Assembly (NCBI RefSeq): GCF_000166295.1
Contig: NC_017506.1
Coordinates: 2,604,001-2,668,000 of the forward strand
Reading direction: 5' to 3'
DNA length: 64,000 bases
Origin: Marinobacter adhaerens HP15
GTDB lineage: Bacteria; Pseudomonadota; Gammaproteobacteria; Pseudomonadales; Oleiphilaceae
Shown here: positions 19,771 through 30,393 of the stretch, in pieces
How the letters are laid out: the number at the start of each line of letters is the position of its first letter
Position numbering within the stretch: the first letter of the stretch is position 1
Translations under genes and position numbers: made by a program
The notes under the pieces: generated by a model
Database searches by the model: none
What the model saw: only the letters and a program-made list of their open reading frames with translations
Told to the model about the DNA's origin: nothing

Positions 19771-20592
19771 TTACGGTTTCTGCCAGTACACCCAGGCAGC
19801 CTCATAGCTTGCCATGATAGTGCCGTCCGGCTCTTTGGGGTACTGCCTGCACATTTCCCGCATCCGCCCCGGTGCCGTGGCCGCTCGTCGCCGGCCAGCG
19901 CCGCGGAAGCCCGCGCCAAGATGGCGAAGCTCACCCGCCAGGGCCATCGGCGATTCGTAGGGTAAGCTGATAGTGCGTTCTTCAACAACGGCATCCGGTA
20001 ACTCGGCACGCACCTTGGCCTGCAAGGCAAGGTCAGTCTCGAAGCGATTTACGTGCTGATGGCCAGGATCCGCCGCCTGCCAGGCCGATTTCAACTCACG
20101 GAGCGTACCGTCAAGGAGTGTGGAGACCATCAGATCCCCACCTGGCCGCAGGATCCGCCGGCATTCCCGAAGCACGGCGCCGGGGTCATCACACCACTGA
20201 ATCATGAGATTGCTGAAAATCACATCGACACTGCTATCCGGCAAAGGCAGGTGTTCGGCATCGCCCACGATCCAGCTGATTCCCGCGTGCCCATTCTTGC
20301 GAGCCTGTTCCAACATTCCAGGCGACAGATCAACCCCACTCAACGATTCAATCTGCCCGAAATCCGCAAACTTACGGGTAAACCAACCCGTGCCACACCC
20401 CAGGTCCAGCAATGTTAGATCATGATCCTGACTTTCCCGGAACTCGAACTTCTGCAGCATGGTATTGCCCATGAAGCGCTGCAGTCTTGAGGCACTTTCA
20501 TAGGTGCCACTGGCAATGCCAAAGCCCCGGGCAATATCAGACTTGCGAGTGTCGGAAATGCCCCGGGCTATCTGGTTGGTCGAGATGCTCAT
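19771..20592 (-). CDS. bioC: Malonyl-ACP O-methyltransferase BioC
   Basis: SAM-dependent enzyme that disguises malonyl-ACP as a methyl ester so that fatty-acid synthesis can build the pimeloyl chain. SAM-binding motif LDLGCGTGWFTRKFA, then DAEHLPLPDSSVDVIFSNLMIQWC. The start is ATG 20592 because its ATGA overlaps the bioH stop; the frame runs on to 20649 inside bioH. 273 residues. Paired with BioH, which removes the methyl group. Confidence 0.92.
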   Translation of the reverse strand: MSISTNQIARGISDTRKSDIARGFGIASGTYESASRLQRFMGNTMLQKFEFRESQDHDLTLLDLGCGTGWFTRKFADFGQIESLSGVDLSPGMLEQARKNGHAGISWIVGDAEHLPLPDSSVDVIFSNLMIQWCDDPGAVLRECRRILRPGGDLMVSTLLDGTLRELKSAWQAADPGHQHVNRFETDLALQAKVRAELPDAVVEERTISLPYESPMALAGELRHLGAGFRGAGRRRAATAPGRMREMCRQYPKEPDGTIMASYEAAWVYWQKP

Positions 20593-21344
20593 AACGCCCA
20601 TGACAACGCCTTTTGAGTGGCAAAAAACGCCTGTATCGCCTCCCAGCAATCCGAAGCCGAGCAGCCGCCCGGCCAGTGCGCCATACCCGGTACAACCGCA
20701 TGACCGCTTGACGTCGGAATAGCGAGATCACCCGCCCACGACCTGACCACAATATCGTTCTCACCCATCACATGAAGGGCCGGTGTGGCGAGTGAACGCC
20801 ATAACGCCCTCTGATCCCCGCTTTCCAGCCAGGCAAGACTCGTGACGAGGTGTTCATGCGAGACCAGAGTGCCTTTCTCAAGCCACGGCTTGAGCCTCTG
20901 CCGCTCCAGTTTTTCGTCCGCAGAACCGTTGATCATCAACAACAGAAAATGCAGCCAGTAGCGCTGTGGGTCCCGGCGGATACCACGGGCAAACGCCCGA
21001 AAGTCGCTTTCCGCCATACCATTGAGCCAGCGTTCGTCGGCCACAAACTTCGGAAAACCACCGAGGGTAATAACACAGGACACTGCACCGGTCTCACGCC
21101 CGGCGGCCTCCATCACAACCTGACTGCCCAGGGACCAGCCCATCCAAACTGACGGCTCCGGATAAAGTGACAACAGCTCGTCCGTCACCTCCGAGAGAGA
21201 CTGGCAGCGGCTCAGCAGCTCATCGTCCAGAGACACGGCAACCACCTCCCCCGGCCAATAGCCATAGAGCCCAGATAACATCTCTGCACGAACGCCCCAG
21301 CCAGCAACCACCACCAGACGCGGACAGACCCTGCAGGAACTCAT
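20589..21344 (-). CDS. bioH: Pimeloyl-ACP methyl ester carboxylesterase BioH
   Basis: Alpha/beta hydrolase that cleaves the methyl ester of pimeloyl-ACP. Nucleophile elbow GWSLGS with S71, acid in MGENDIVV and histidine in GMAHWPGG. The start ATG 21344 overlaps the bioF stop by 4 bp, and this sets the length at 251 residues. It is less conserved than the other biotin genes, as usual for BioH, so part of the assignment rests on the operon position. Confidence 0.88.
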   Translation of the reverse strand: MSSCRVCPRLVVVAGWGVRAEMLSGLYGYWPGEVVAVSLDDELLSRCQSLSEVTDELLSLYPEPSVWMGWSLGSQVVMEAAGRETGAVSCVITLGGFPKFVADERWLNGMAESDFRAFARGIRRDPQRYWLHFLLLMINGSADEKLERQRLKPWLEKGTLVSHEHLVTSLAWLESGDQRALWRSLATPALHVMGENDIVVRSWAGDLAIPTSSGHAVVPGMAHWPGGCSASDCWEAIQAFFATQKALSWAL

Positions 21345-22516
21345 ACCGCCATGTCCGTTTTTTGAACCAGATGCCGGCAGTCTGACAGCGCGGTCAACAG
21401 ACAATCCAGGTTCGCCTGGGAATGAGCGGCACTGAACGTAACCCGCAAACGCGCCTCCCCCGCGGGAACCGTCGGCGGGCGAATGGCCGAGACCAGCAAA
21501 CCGCGCTCCTCCAATGCCTGACTGAGCGCCAGCGCGTCGTGATTGTCGCCAACCATAATCGGCTGGATCGGAGTACGTGAAGGCATCAATTCATACCCCA
21601 TGGCCGAGGCTTCCCGACGAAACCGCGAAACCAGACCCAATACATGCTCGCGGCGCCCCTGATCCCGCTCAATAAGATCCAGACTCGAAATGGTTGCCAT
21701 GGCAAGAGCCGGCGGCATCGCCGTCGTATAGATATAGGTTCTGGCTTTCTGAACCAGATAATCCATCAGCAGCGATGGCCCGGCCACGAATGCGCCACTG
21801 GTTCCGACCCCCTTGCCCAGGGTGCCGATCAACACGGGGACATCCTCTTCGGACAACCCCGCTTCAGCGACGCTGCCCCGCCCTTCAGGTCCGAGTACGC
21901 CAATTCCGTGAGCATCATCAACCACCAGTAACGTATCGTGGAACCGGCAGACCCGGGCCAGCTCCGCCAGGGGCGCAATATCGCCGTCCATGCTGAAAAC
22001 CCCGTCGGTCACCACCAACTTGTGCCCGGACGTCTCCGCCAGCATCGCCTCCAGCGCCGCGACATCGCCATGGGCATAACGTCGAACCCTGGCCCGGCTC
22101 AGGATACAGCCGTCGATGATGGATGCATGATTCAGCCGATCCGAAAAAATCGTATCGCCCCGCCCGGCCAGTGCCGAAATAACGCCCATATTCGCCATGT
22201 AGCCAGTGGAGAAAAACAGCGCCGAACTGCGTCCGGTAAACTCCGCCAGACGAAGCTCCAACTGGTGATGGGCATCATGGTGACCACAAATCAGATGGGA
22301 AGCCGCGCCCCCAAGGCCTGTTTCGGAAAGCGCATCACGGAGGGCCTCGATATTGGCAGGGTTATTGGCAAGACCAAGGTAATCATTACTGCAGAACGAC
22401 AACAAAGGTTTGCCGTCAGCAATGAGAGAGGGCCTCTGAGGACCGGCTACATGCCGACGCGTCCGATACAGACCGGCCTGTTTCCGCTCTTCGAGTTCAA
22501 GGGCAAAATCCCGCAC
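21341..22516 (-). CDS. bioF: 8-amino-7-oxononanoate synthase
   Basis: PLP enzyme condensing pimeloyl-ACP with alanine. 391 residues, with LSFCSNDYLGLANNP near the N-terminus, FSMDGDIAPL, VDDAHGIGVLGPEGRG, and the PLP-lysine segment GTLGKGVGTSGAFV. The start at 22516 lies 73 bp after the bioB stop, the only sizeable gap in the operon. It couples to bioH by an ATGA overlap. Confidence 0.95.
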   Translation of the reverse strand: MRDFALELEERKQAGLYRTRRHVAGPQRPSLIADGKPLLSFCSNDYLGLANNPANIEALRDALSETGLGGAASHLICGHHDAHHQLELRLAEFTGRSSALFFSTGYMANMGVISALAGRGDTIFSDRLNHASIIDGCILSRARVRRYAHGDVAALEAMLAETSGHKLVVTDGVFSMDGDIAPLAELARVCRFHDTLLVVDDAHGIGVLGPEGRGSVAEAGLSEEDVPVLIGTLGKGVGTSGAFVAGPSLLMDYLVQKARTYIYTTAMPPALAMATISSLDLIERDQGRREHVLGLVSRFRREASAMGYELMPSRTPIQPIMVGDNHDALALSQALEERGLLVSAIRPPTVPAGEARLRVTFSAAHSQANLDCLLTALSDCRHLVQKTDMAV

Positions 22517-22589
22517 GATAGCACCTGGAGGTTAACTCAACGATCCGGGCAACGAGCGGGTGAGCTCGCTGCCTCCCAAGATCAAATAC

Positions 22590-23648
22590 TCAGGCAGATT
22601 CCCGCGTAGCGTCGTAGAACATGTGACGGGTCGCCTCATACTCCACGGCCTCGGCAATCGCCTCCTCTTCCTGCTCCTCCGACGCACACTGCTCCCGCTG
22701 CTCTGGGCGAATACCGAGGCGTTTGAACAACAGCATATCGGCATCGGCCTCCGGATTGGCGGTGGTCAGGAGCTTCTCGCCGTAGAAGATCGAGTTGGCA
22801 CCAGCCATGAAACACAGAGCCTGCATCTGCTCATTCATGTTTTCACGCCCAGCTGACAGGCGAACGTGGGAAGCCGGCATCAAGATCCGCGCCACCGCAA
22901 TAATCCGGATAAACTCGAACGGATCCAGGTCCTCGACGTCCTCCAGAGGCGTGCCTTTCACCTTCACCAGCATATTCACAGGCACACTTTCCGGATGATG
23001 GGGCAGGTTCGCGAGCTGAACCAGCAGTCCGACCCGGTCATCCTCGTCTTCGCCCATACCCATAATGCCACCGCAACAAACCTTCATTCCGGCCTTGCGA
23101 ACATTGTCGAGAGTGTCCAGTCGATCCTGGTAGGTTCGAGTGGTGATGATGTGGCTGTAGTACTTCTCAGAGGTATCCAGGTTATGGTTGTAGTAATCCA
23201 ACCCGGCATCGGCCAGTTCTGCCGCCTGCTCCTCTTTGAGCATGCCAAGGGTCATGCAGGTCTCAAGCCCCAGGGACTTGACCTGTTTGACCATGTCCAG
23301 AACATAAGGCATATCCTTCTTCGAAGGGCTGCGCCAGGCGGCGCCCATGCAAAACCGGGAAGCCCCCTTTTCTTTCGCAGCCCTGGCCTCAGCCACCACC
23401 TTTTCAATTTCCAGCAGCTTCTCTTTCTCGAGGCCGGTGTTGTAATGACCGCTCTGGGGACAGTATTTGCAATCCTCCGGGCAGGCGCCGGTCTTGATCG
23501 ACAGCAAGGTGCTTACCTGCACCTCGTTAGGATCAAAATACTGGCGATGCACACTCTGGGCACGGAACAGTAGATCGTTAAAAGGGAGTTCAAAAAGCTC
23601 GCGAGCTTCCTGCAGTGTCCAGTCGTGGCGGAGTTCTGTAGCGGTCAT
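22590..23648 (-). CDS. bioB: Biotin synthase
   Basis: Radical-SAM enzyme inserting sulfur into dethiobiotin. The motif C56-x3-C60-x2-C63 (CPEDCKYC) binds the 4Fe-4S cluster, and later conserved blocks [17 protein letters not shown] and SAGRENM line the substrate and second-cluster region. 352 residues. It is first gene of the biotin operon, with a BirA-like operator directly upstream of its start. Confidence 0.96.
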   Translation of the reverse strand: MTATELRHDWTLQEARELFELPFNDLLFRAQSVHRQYFDPNEVQVSTLLSIKTGACPEDCKYCPQSGHYNTGLEKEKLLEIEKVVAEARAAKEKGASRFCMGAAWRSPSKKDMPYVLDMVKQVKSLGLETCMTLGMLKEEQAAELADAGLDYYNHNLDTSEKYYSHIITTRTYQDRLDTLDNVRKAGMKVCCGGIMGMGEDEDDRVGLLVQLANLPHHPESVPVNMLVKVKGTPLEDVEDLDPFEFIRIIAVARILMPASHVRLSAGRENMNEQMQALCFMAGANSIFYGEKLLTTANPEADADMLLFKRLGIRPEQREQCASEEQEEEAIAEAVEYEATRHMFYDATRESA

Positions 23649-23658
23649 GTAAAAGTCC

Positions 23659-23688
23659 TGTTAACCTTTCCCGGTCTCTGGGTTTACG
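23659..23688. promoter_or_regulatory. BirA-like biotin operator between bioB and comF
   Basis: TGTTAACC (23659-23666) and GGTTTACG (23681-23688) are separated by 14 nt. This matches the bacterial BirA operator pattern of GTAAACC/GGTTTAC-type half-sites with a spacer of about 14-16 nt. The site starts 11 bp upstream of the bioB start codon and ends at the comF start codon, so bound BirA would block bioB initiation and might affect comF. Biotin repression is inferred. Confidence 0.65.
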
Positions 23689-23689
23689 G

Positions 23690-24433
23690 ATGAATCAGAT
23701 GATAAAGGGACTGAACTGGCTGTCAACCTTCATGGACAAAAAGGTTAACAGCATCAGGCACGGCGGACTGTGTGTCGCCTGCCTTTCCTCACAGGCATTC
23801 AACGGTTTATGCCAGCCTTGCCGGGGCGACCTACCAGTGAACCGCTGGCACTGTCGCTGCTGCGCCCTGCCCCTGGCTTTTCCCTCCTCGGAGCTGCTCT
23901 GCGGTGACTGCATGAAACACCCGCCGGCTTTCGATAGCTCTTTTATTCCCTGGCGCTACCAGTACCCACTCGACGGCATGATTGGCCGATACAAGTATCG
24001 GGGCCAGCGCAAGTTCGGAAGACCATTGATGGCGGATTTTGCTGACTTGGTGCAGAAGGCTCGGCTCGATGGTGCTATCGCAATGCCAGAAGTACTGGTA
24101 CCCGCGCCAATGGATGCGCGGCGACGCCGGCAACGCGGCTTCAATCAGGCCCAGGACATTGCCGAGACGATTGCCAGCACCCTGGACGTCCCGGTCGCCA
24201 ACGGACTTGTCAGAAGGGTTCGCCGTGTCCGGTCTCAACGGGAGTTGAACCGGGAGGCCCGACTGGCGAATCTTCGCGGGGTATTTGAGGTCATCCCGCC
24301 AGTGCCAGAGCGAATAGCGATTGTCGATGATGTGGTGACCACCGGCGCGACCGTCAGGGTTTTATCATCAGCACTTCGGGAGGCCGGGGCCCGGAACATT
24401 CAGGTTTGGGCACTAGCCCGGACGCCAGGTTAA
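23690..24433 (+). CDS. comF: ComF-family phosphoribosyltransferase-like protein
   Basis: 247 residues, ComF/GntX family, linked to DNA uptake and use in competent bacteria. Cysteine pairs near the N-terminus (CVACLSSQAFNGLCQPC and CRCCALP...LCGDC) look like a zinc-binding double-zinc-ribbon. The C-terminal half carries the PRPP-binding motif IVDDVVTTGATV. Start ATG 23690 or 23699 cannot be decided. It is divergent from bioB, sharing the operator region, and its end overlaps the next minus-strand gene by 4 bp. Confidence 0.85.
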   Translation: MNQMIKGLNWLSTFMDKKVNSIRHGGLCVACLSSQAFNGLCQPCRGDLPVNRWHCRCCALPLAFPSSELLCGDCMKHPPAFDSSFIPWRYQYPLDGMIGRYKYRGQRKFGRPLMADFADLVQKARLDGAIAMPEVLVPAPMDARRRRQRGFNQAQDIAETIASTLDVPVANGLVRRVRRVRSQRELNREARLANLRGVFEVIPPVPERIAIVDDVVTTGATVRVLSSALREAGARNIQVWALARTPG

Positions 24434-25539
24434 GACAGCAAAGCTTTTACACGTTCAGCAATTGCCAGGCAGGATGTTAAACCCGGCGATTCGATACCGA
24501 ACAGATTAACCAGTCCCGGCAAACCGTGCGTCTCTGGACCATCAATCCGGAAATCCGCGAAGCCACCATCGGGGCCTATCAGCTTCGGTCGGATGCCGGC
24601 ATAGGCGGGCTGAAGTCGGGTCGGGTCGAGTCCTGGCCACCATTGGCGGATGCCTCTGGCGAAGCCTTCCTGGCGGCTGGGTTCCACGGTGTAGTCTTCC
24701 TTTTCGATCCACTCTACATCCGGACCGAAACGGGCCTGGCCAGCGAGATCGAGAGTCAGGTGGATACCCAGGCCCCCAGGTTCAGGAACCGGATAGATCA
24801 GGGTCCTGAAAGGTGTTCGTCCGCTGTAGCTGAAGTAGACGCCCCTCGCGAACCATTGCCGGGGAATGCAGTCGTCGGGCAGACCTGCCCAGTTTTTTGC
24901 CAGCGGGACGGCGCCGAGCCCGGCGGCGTTAATGACATTTTTCGCTTCCAGAATTAGCGGGGTTTCGCCTGCCACGTTTAGACGGTGCCGCTGGCTATCC
25001 GATTCAGCAGCCGCTACCGGCGAGCGTAGAGCGAGCTGGCCGCCGGCATCATGGAGCTCGCCAAGCAAGGACAGCATCAGCCCGTGGCTGTCGACAATAC
25101 CGGTTTCGGGAGACCAGAGCCCCGAGCTGGCGCAAATACCCGGAACACCTTGGGCGACTCTTTCGCCATCATAAAACTCAAGTTCAACACCATTGCTGGC
25201 TGCCGCAGCCTTAATATCACAGAGCTTGTCATTCTGTGCCTCGTCGACGGCAACAATCCACTTACCGCATTTACGGTGTCCAACCTTGTGCGTCAGGCAG
25301 TAATCATAAAGCTGCTGTCGGCCCTCAACACACAATTCCGCCTTCAGTGACCCTTGGGGGTAATAAATGCCGGCATGAACGACTTCGCTGTTTCGTGAGG
25401 AGATGCCCTCACCAAACCGGTCTGAGCTTTCCAGAACGATGACCTCATGCCCGGCTCTCGCCAGAGCGCGGGCAATAGCCAGCCCAATGACACCGGCGCC
25501 GATGACAACGGTTTGTGTTTCAAAGTTTTCTTGGTGCAC
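24430..25539 (-). CDS. FAD-dependent oxidoreductase, L-2-hydroxyglutarate oxidase-like
   Basis: 369-residue DAO-family flavoprotein. The dinucleotide-binding motif GAGVIGLAIARALARAG begins at residue 13, followed by E36-type ribose contact (VLESSDRFGEGISSRNSEVVHAGIYYP), the signature of the LhgO/YgaF-like group that oxidises L-2-hydroxyglutarate and passes electrons to the quinone pool. The substrate is not proven from sequence; related glycerol-3-phosphate-type oxidases are the alternative. It stands alone, converging on comF. Confidence 0.75.
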   Translation of the reverse strand: MHQENFETQTVVIGAGVIGLAIARALARAGHEVIVLESSDRFGEGISSRNSEVVHAGIYYPQGSLKAELCVEGRQQLYDYCLTHKVGHRKCGKWIVAVDEAQNDKLCDIKAAAASNGVELEFYDGERVAQGVPGICASSGLWSPETGIVDSHGLMLSLLGELHDAGGQLALRSPVAAAESDSQRHRLNVAGETPLILEAKNVINAAGLGAVPLAKNWAGLPDDCIPRQWFARGVYFSYSGRTPFRTLIYPVPEPGGLGIHLTLDLAGQARFGPDVEWIEKEDYTVEPSRQEGFARGIRQWWPGLDPTRLQPAYAGIRPKLIGPDGGFADFRIDGPETHGLPGLVNLFGIESPGLTSCLAIAERVKALLS

Positions 25540-25776
25540 TCTCGTTCGCCTTCACCCCACTGCCGAGGTATAGAGAATACCCCATTCTAATACCTGCAAG
25601 AACGTCGTTCTGTCTTTGCGACTCATTACTAGTGGAAAGATAACGGTTATACTTGGCTGCGACGAAAAATACTCGCCTTTTCCGCACTGGCATTGCCCGG
25701 TCGGAGCTGGACGAAAACTGGTACCATCTGCAAACCATGAAATCCAAATACGACACAAGGCTCTGAAACGCCCTTT

Positions 25777-26793
25777 ATGACCCATGACCCCTCACTTGCG
25801 GCATCCACCCACCCCTACGATTCCCTGACGCCGGATATCATTCTGGATGCTATGGAAGAGGCAGGGTTTGCGGTAAGTGGCCGGCTGTTCGCGTTGAACA
25901 GCTATGAAAACCGGGTCTATCAGGTAGGCCTGGATGAAGGCGCCCCGGTAATTACCAAGTTCTATCGGCCGGGCCGATGGAGCGAAGCGGAAATCCGCGA
26001 GGAACATACATTCACCCTGGAGCTCCTGGAAGCCGACATTCCGGTTGTAGCACCCATGAAGCTGGCGACCGGGGACACGCTAGGACGCCATGGTGAGTTC
26101 CTGTTTGCGGTATTTCCGCAGCGTGGCGGGCAAGCACCAGACACAAGTGTTACCGATACCCTTTACCGGCTGGGGCAATGGCTGGGGCAGATCCACAATA
26201 TTGGCGCCAAAAAACCGTTTGCCCATCGCTCGGGCATGGATTTGCTGGATGGCATCGAAGCCAGCAATCGGCTTTTGTTACGGGGAGACTGGATTCCGAC
26301 GGATCTCAGGCCAGCCTGGGACAGCCTGATTCCTGACCTGCAAAGACTCTGTGCCGCTCGGGTTGACGAAGCCGGCCCGGTGGAAAGCCTGCGACTTCAT
26401 GGCGACTGCCATGCCGGCAATATTCTCTGCCGGGACGAACAGATGCTGTTCGTGGATCTCGACGATTGCCGCACCGGACCCGCCATTCAGGATATGTGGT
26501 TGCTGCTGAACGGAGACGACTTCGAGCGCGGCGCCCAGTTGGGAGAGTTGCTGGAAGGCTATGAAATGTTCCGTGATTTCAATCGCCGCGAGCGCCACCT
26601 GATTGAGCCGCTACGCTGCTTCCGGCAGATTGCCCATTGCGCGTGGCTGGCAAAGCGCTGGGATGACCCTGCATTTCCGCGCTTCTTTCCCTGGTTTGCC
26701 CAGCCACGGTTCTGGTCAGACCAGATTCTGTCGCTCCGGGAGCAGTTATCAGCCTTGCAGTCACCGGCCATCACGGTGCCGGGACAATACTGA
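25777..26793 (+). CDS. srkA: Stress-response kinase A (SrkA/YihE family)
   Basis: 338-residue aminoglycoside-phosphotransferase-fold Ser/Thr kinase. E. coli SrkA counters MazEF-driven death under stress. Visible motifs: NSYENRVYQVG in the nucleotide lobe, the catalytic loop LHGDCHAGNILC with its aspartate, and FVDLDDCRTGPAIQDMW for metal binding. 237 bp upstream are non-coding and hold no clear promoter. A small membrane-protein gene follows, then cmoA. Confidence 0.9.
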   Translation: MTHDPSLAASTHPYDSLTPDIILDAMEEAGFAVSGRLFALNSYENRVYQVGLDEGAPVITKFYRPGRWSEAEIREEHTFTLELLEADIPVVAPMKLATGDTLGRHGEFLFAVFPQRGGQAPDTSVTDTLYRLGQWLGQIHNIGAKKPFAHRSGMDLLDGIEASNRLLLRGDWIPTDLRPAWDSLIPDLQRLCAARVDEAGPVESLRLHGDCHAGNILCRDEQMLFVDLDDCRTGPAIQDMWLLLNGDDFERGAQLGELLEGYEMFRDFNRRERHLIEPLRCFRQIAHCAWLAKRWDDPAFPRFFPWFAQPRFWSDQILSLREQLSALQSPAITVPGQY

Positions 26794-26827
26794 CCAACAC
26801 TTTTAATTCGTTTGATTTGAGGTATGC

Positions 26828-27196
26828 ATGAGCCAGAATGAGGCCCGTTACACCGTCCGTAGCCTGATCGTAACCGCTGTGGTTGCGGCTATTGGCACCG
26901 TTCTTGTATTGGAGATGAGCGGCAGGATCAACCACAGCGAGAACAAGGATCACGTGCCTGTTGGCGATTTCCAGGCCATCCATGTAACCGAGGAGGATCC
27001 GTTTCGCATGTCGCCCAAAGCCTCGGAACTGCACGCCGTGTGCGAAAATGGTTACCTGGCAATTGCCGCCGATGTGGATCCCTCGTTCCGGGGAATCCTG
27101 GTGGACTATAAAAATCGCGGCGTACGCTGCTCAAGGCCCTCCCCGACCGGGCCTGCCGTTCTGCCCGCCCCCGAGACTCCGGACACCAATGAATAA
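26828..27196 (+). CDS. Small single-pass membrane protein, unknown function
   Basis: 122 residues. One hydrophobic segment at about 12-30 (SLIVTAVVAAIGTVLVLEM) near the N-terminus, so membrane anchored or a poor signal peptide, then a soluble domain with two cysteines (HAVCENGYLAI and RGVRCSRP), and a proline-rich tail. Shine-Dalgarno GAGGT precedes ATG 26828. It overlaps cmoA by 8 bp, so it is probably co-transcribed with srkA and cmoAB. I do not recognise the family. Confidence 0.7.
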   Translation: MSQNEARYTVRSLIVTAVVAAIGTVLVLEMSGRINHSENKDHVPVGDFQAIHVTEEDPFRMSPKASELHAVCENGYLAIAADVDPSFRGILVDYKNRGVRCSRPSPTGPAVLPAPETPDTNE

Positions 27197-27965
27197 ATCC
27201 CGCAAGCCGTCGGAGGCACCCGAGCAGATCACGGACCGGCTGTTTGCCACAGAGCGCCGGCCGGAGGACTTCCGATTCGACGCATCGGTGGCAAGGGTGT
27301 TTCCGGATATGATCCGGCGCTCGGTGCCGGGCTACACCACCATCATTCCGATGATCGAGGTTATCTCGGAGCAATATGCCCAGCCCGCCACCAACTGCTA
27401 TGACCTGGGCTGCTCACTCGGCGCTTCCACGCTGGCAATGCGCCATGGTATCGCCCATGCGGACTGCAGCCTGATCGGAGTGGATAACTCGAGCGCCATG
27501 ATCGAACGCTGCGAGCATTACATTGCACTGGACGACAGTGCGCTCCCCGTTACCCTCAGGTGCGAGGATATTCTGGACACCGAGCTGAGTAATGCTTCGG
27601 TGACCACTCTGAATTTCACCTTGCAGTTTGTCGATCCGGAGAAGCGGGCCGGCCTGCTCGCGCGCATTGCTGATGCCACGCGTCCTGGCGGTGTCCTGAT
27701 CCTGTCGGAGAAAGTTCGCTTTGAATCTGAAGACGAGCAAGCCATTCAGACCCGACTGCATCACGAATTCAAGCGCGCCAACGGCTATTCGGATCTTGAA
27801 ATAAGCCAGAAACGCACGGCGATCGAACAGGTGCTGATTCCTGAAACACTGGCTGCGCACAAGGCGCGCCTGTTGTCGGCAGGTTTCGATGACGTGGTGG
27901 TGTGGTATCAGTGCTTCAACTTTGTTTCCATGCTCGCCATAAAGGCCAACCAAACCACCGAATGA
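27189..27965 (+). CDS. cmoA: Carboxy-S-adenosyl-L-methionine synthase CmoA
   Basis: Converts SAM and prephenate to carboxy-SAM, used by CmoB. Methyltransferase fold with YDLGCSLGASTLAMRHG, and RSVPGYTTIIPMI before it as usual for CmoA. ATG 27189 (MNKSRKPSEAP) gives 258 residues; the frame is open further upstream over the preceding gene, without support. It is joined to cmoB by an ATGA overlap. Confidence 0.93.
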   Translation: MNKSRKPSEAPEQITDRLFATERRPEDFRFDASVARVFPDMIRRSVPGYTTIIPMIEVISEQYAQPATNCYDLGCSLGASTLAMRHGIAHADCSLIGVDNSSAMIERCEHYIALDDSALPVTLRCEDILDTELSNASVTTLNFTLQFVDPEKRAGLLARIADATRPGGVLILSEKVRFESEDEQAIQTRLHHEFKRANGYSDLEISQKRTAIEQVLIPETLAAHKARLLSAGFDDVVVWYQCFNFVSMLAIKANQTTE

Positions 27966-28960
27966 CCATGGCAGACTTTGACTGGAAAGCCCGGTTCGGG
28001 CCTATCATCGATGAACTTGAGAAAGACGGCCTGGAGCACTGGGCGACGCAACTCCAACAGCAACTGACCCACCGCTTTGAGGACCGCCCCCACGGCGATC
28101 TCGATCGCTGGCAAGCTGCCCTTGACCAGCTACCCGGTCTGACTCAGGTAGACGCGCAACTGGACCAATCCGCGGTAACCCTGACCTCCAGACAGCCCCT
28201 GACCGTGGCACAACGGGAGCAACTGGAACTCGGATTACGCGGCCTGATGCCCTGGCGCAAAGGCCCCTTCAACTTCTTCGGTACCTACATCGATACCGAA
28301 TGGCGCTCTGACTGGAAATGGGACCGCGTGTCGCCCTATCTTTCAGACCTTTCTGGTCGTCGCATACTGGATGTGGGTTGTGGCTCCGGGTATCACTGCT
28401 GGCGCATGCTGGGCGAAGGCGCGGGTCGGGTGATCGGCATCGACCCGGGGCTGCTGTTCCTGTTCCAGTTCTTCAGCGTCAAGGACTACCTCGGTGATGT
28501 CCCGATAGACCTGCTGCCCGTTCGGATGGAAGACCTCCCCGCCGACCTTGAAACCTTCGACACCACCTTTTCCATGGGGGTTCTCTATCATCGGCGCTCA
28601 CCGCTCGATCATCTGCTTGAACTGAAGGGGACGCTTCGCAGGGGCGGGGAACTGGTGCTGGAAACACTTGTCGTTGAGGGCCCTGAGGGCTTCAGCCTGA
28701 TGCCCGAGGATCGCTATGGGCAGATGCGGAACGTCTGGTTCCTCCCCTCCTCCGACACACTGCTGCGCTGGCTGGACCGCACCGGCTTCCGGAATGCCCG
28801 GGTGGTCGATGTCACCCCTACAACCACAGAAGAACAGCGAAGCACCGACTGGATGCGTTTCAACTCCCTCCAGGATTTTCTGGATCCGTTCGACCCCACA
28901 AAAACCGTGGAAGGATACCCGGGGCCGTTGCGTGCTACCGTGATTGCCGAGAAGCCCTGA
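27962..28960 (+). CDS. cmoB: tRNA U34 carboxymethyltransferase CmoB
   Basis: Transfers the carboxymethyl group from carboxy-SAM to 5-hydroxyuridine at tRNA position 34, giving cmo5U. 332 residues from ATG 27962. Conserved blocks are LMPWRKGPFNFFGTYIDTEWRSDWKW, the nucleotide motif ILDVGCGSGYHCWRM, and SMGVLYHRRSPLDHL. The cmoA-cmoB pair ends at a strong terminator. Confidence 0.94.
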   Translation: MTMADFDWKARFGPIIDELEKDGLEHWATQLQQQLTHRFEDRPHGDLDRWQAALDQLPGLTQVDAQLDQSAVTLTSRQPLTVAQREQLELGLRGLMPWRKGPFNFFGTYIDTEWRSDWKWDRVSPYLSDLSGRRILDVGCGSGYHCWRMLGEGAGRVIGIDPGLLFLFQFFSVKDYLGDVPIDLLPVRMEDLPADLETFDTTFSMGVLYHRRSPLDHLLELKGTLRRGGELVLETLVVEGPEGFSLMPEDRYGQMRNVWFLPSSDTLLRWLDRTGFRNARVVDVTPTTTEEQRSTDWMRFNSLQDFLDPFDPTKTVEGYPGPLRATVIAEKP

Positions 28961-28964
28961 ACAC

Positions 28965-29003
28965 AAAAAAACCGCCGTGCCTTTTGGGCAGGGCGGTTTT
29001 TTT
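28965..29003. terminator. Bidirectional intrinsic terminator between cmoB and purA
   Basis: A7 run, stem CCGCC with further pairing of GCC/GGC, then GGCGG and T7. It is symmetric, so it serves both the plus-strand cmoAB operon and the minus-strand purA. Confidence 0.9.
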
Positions 29004-29014
29004 AACGCTGGCGA

Positions 29015-30319
<1,305 letters not shown>

Positions 30320-30393
30320 TCAATGCGGCTGCCCCGCAGGACAGGCGTTTCGCAAATTTACCTGTAAATGAATTCACCGAGGCCCCGGGGGCA

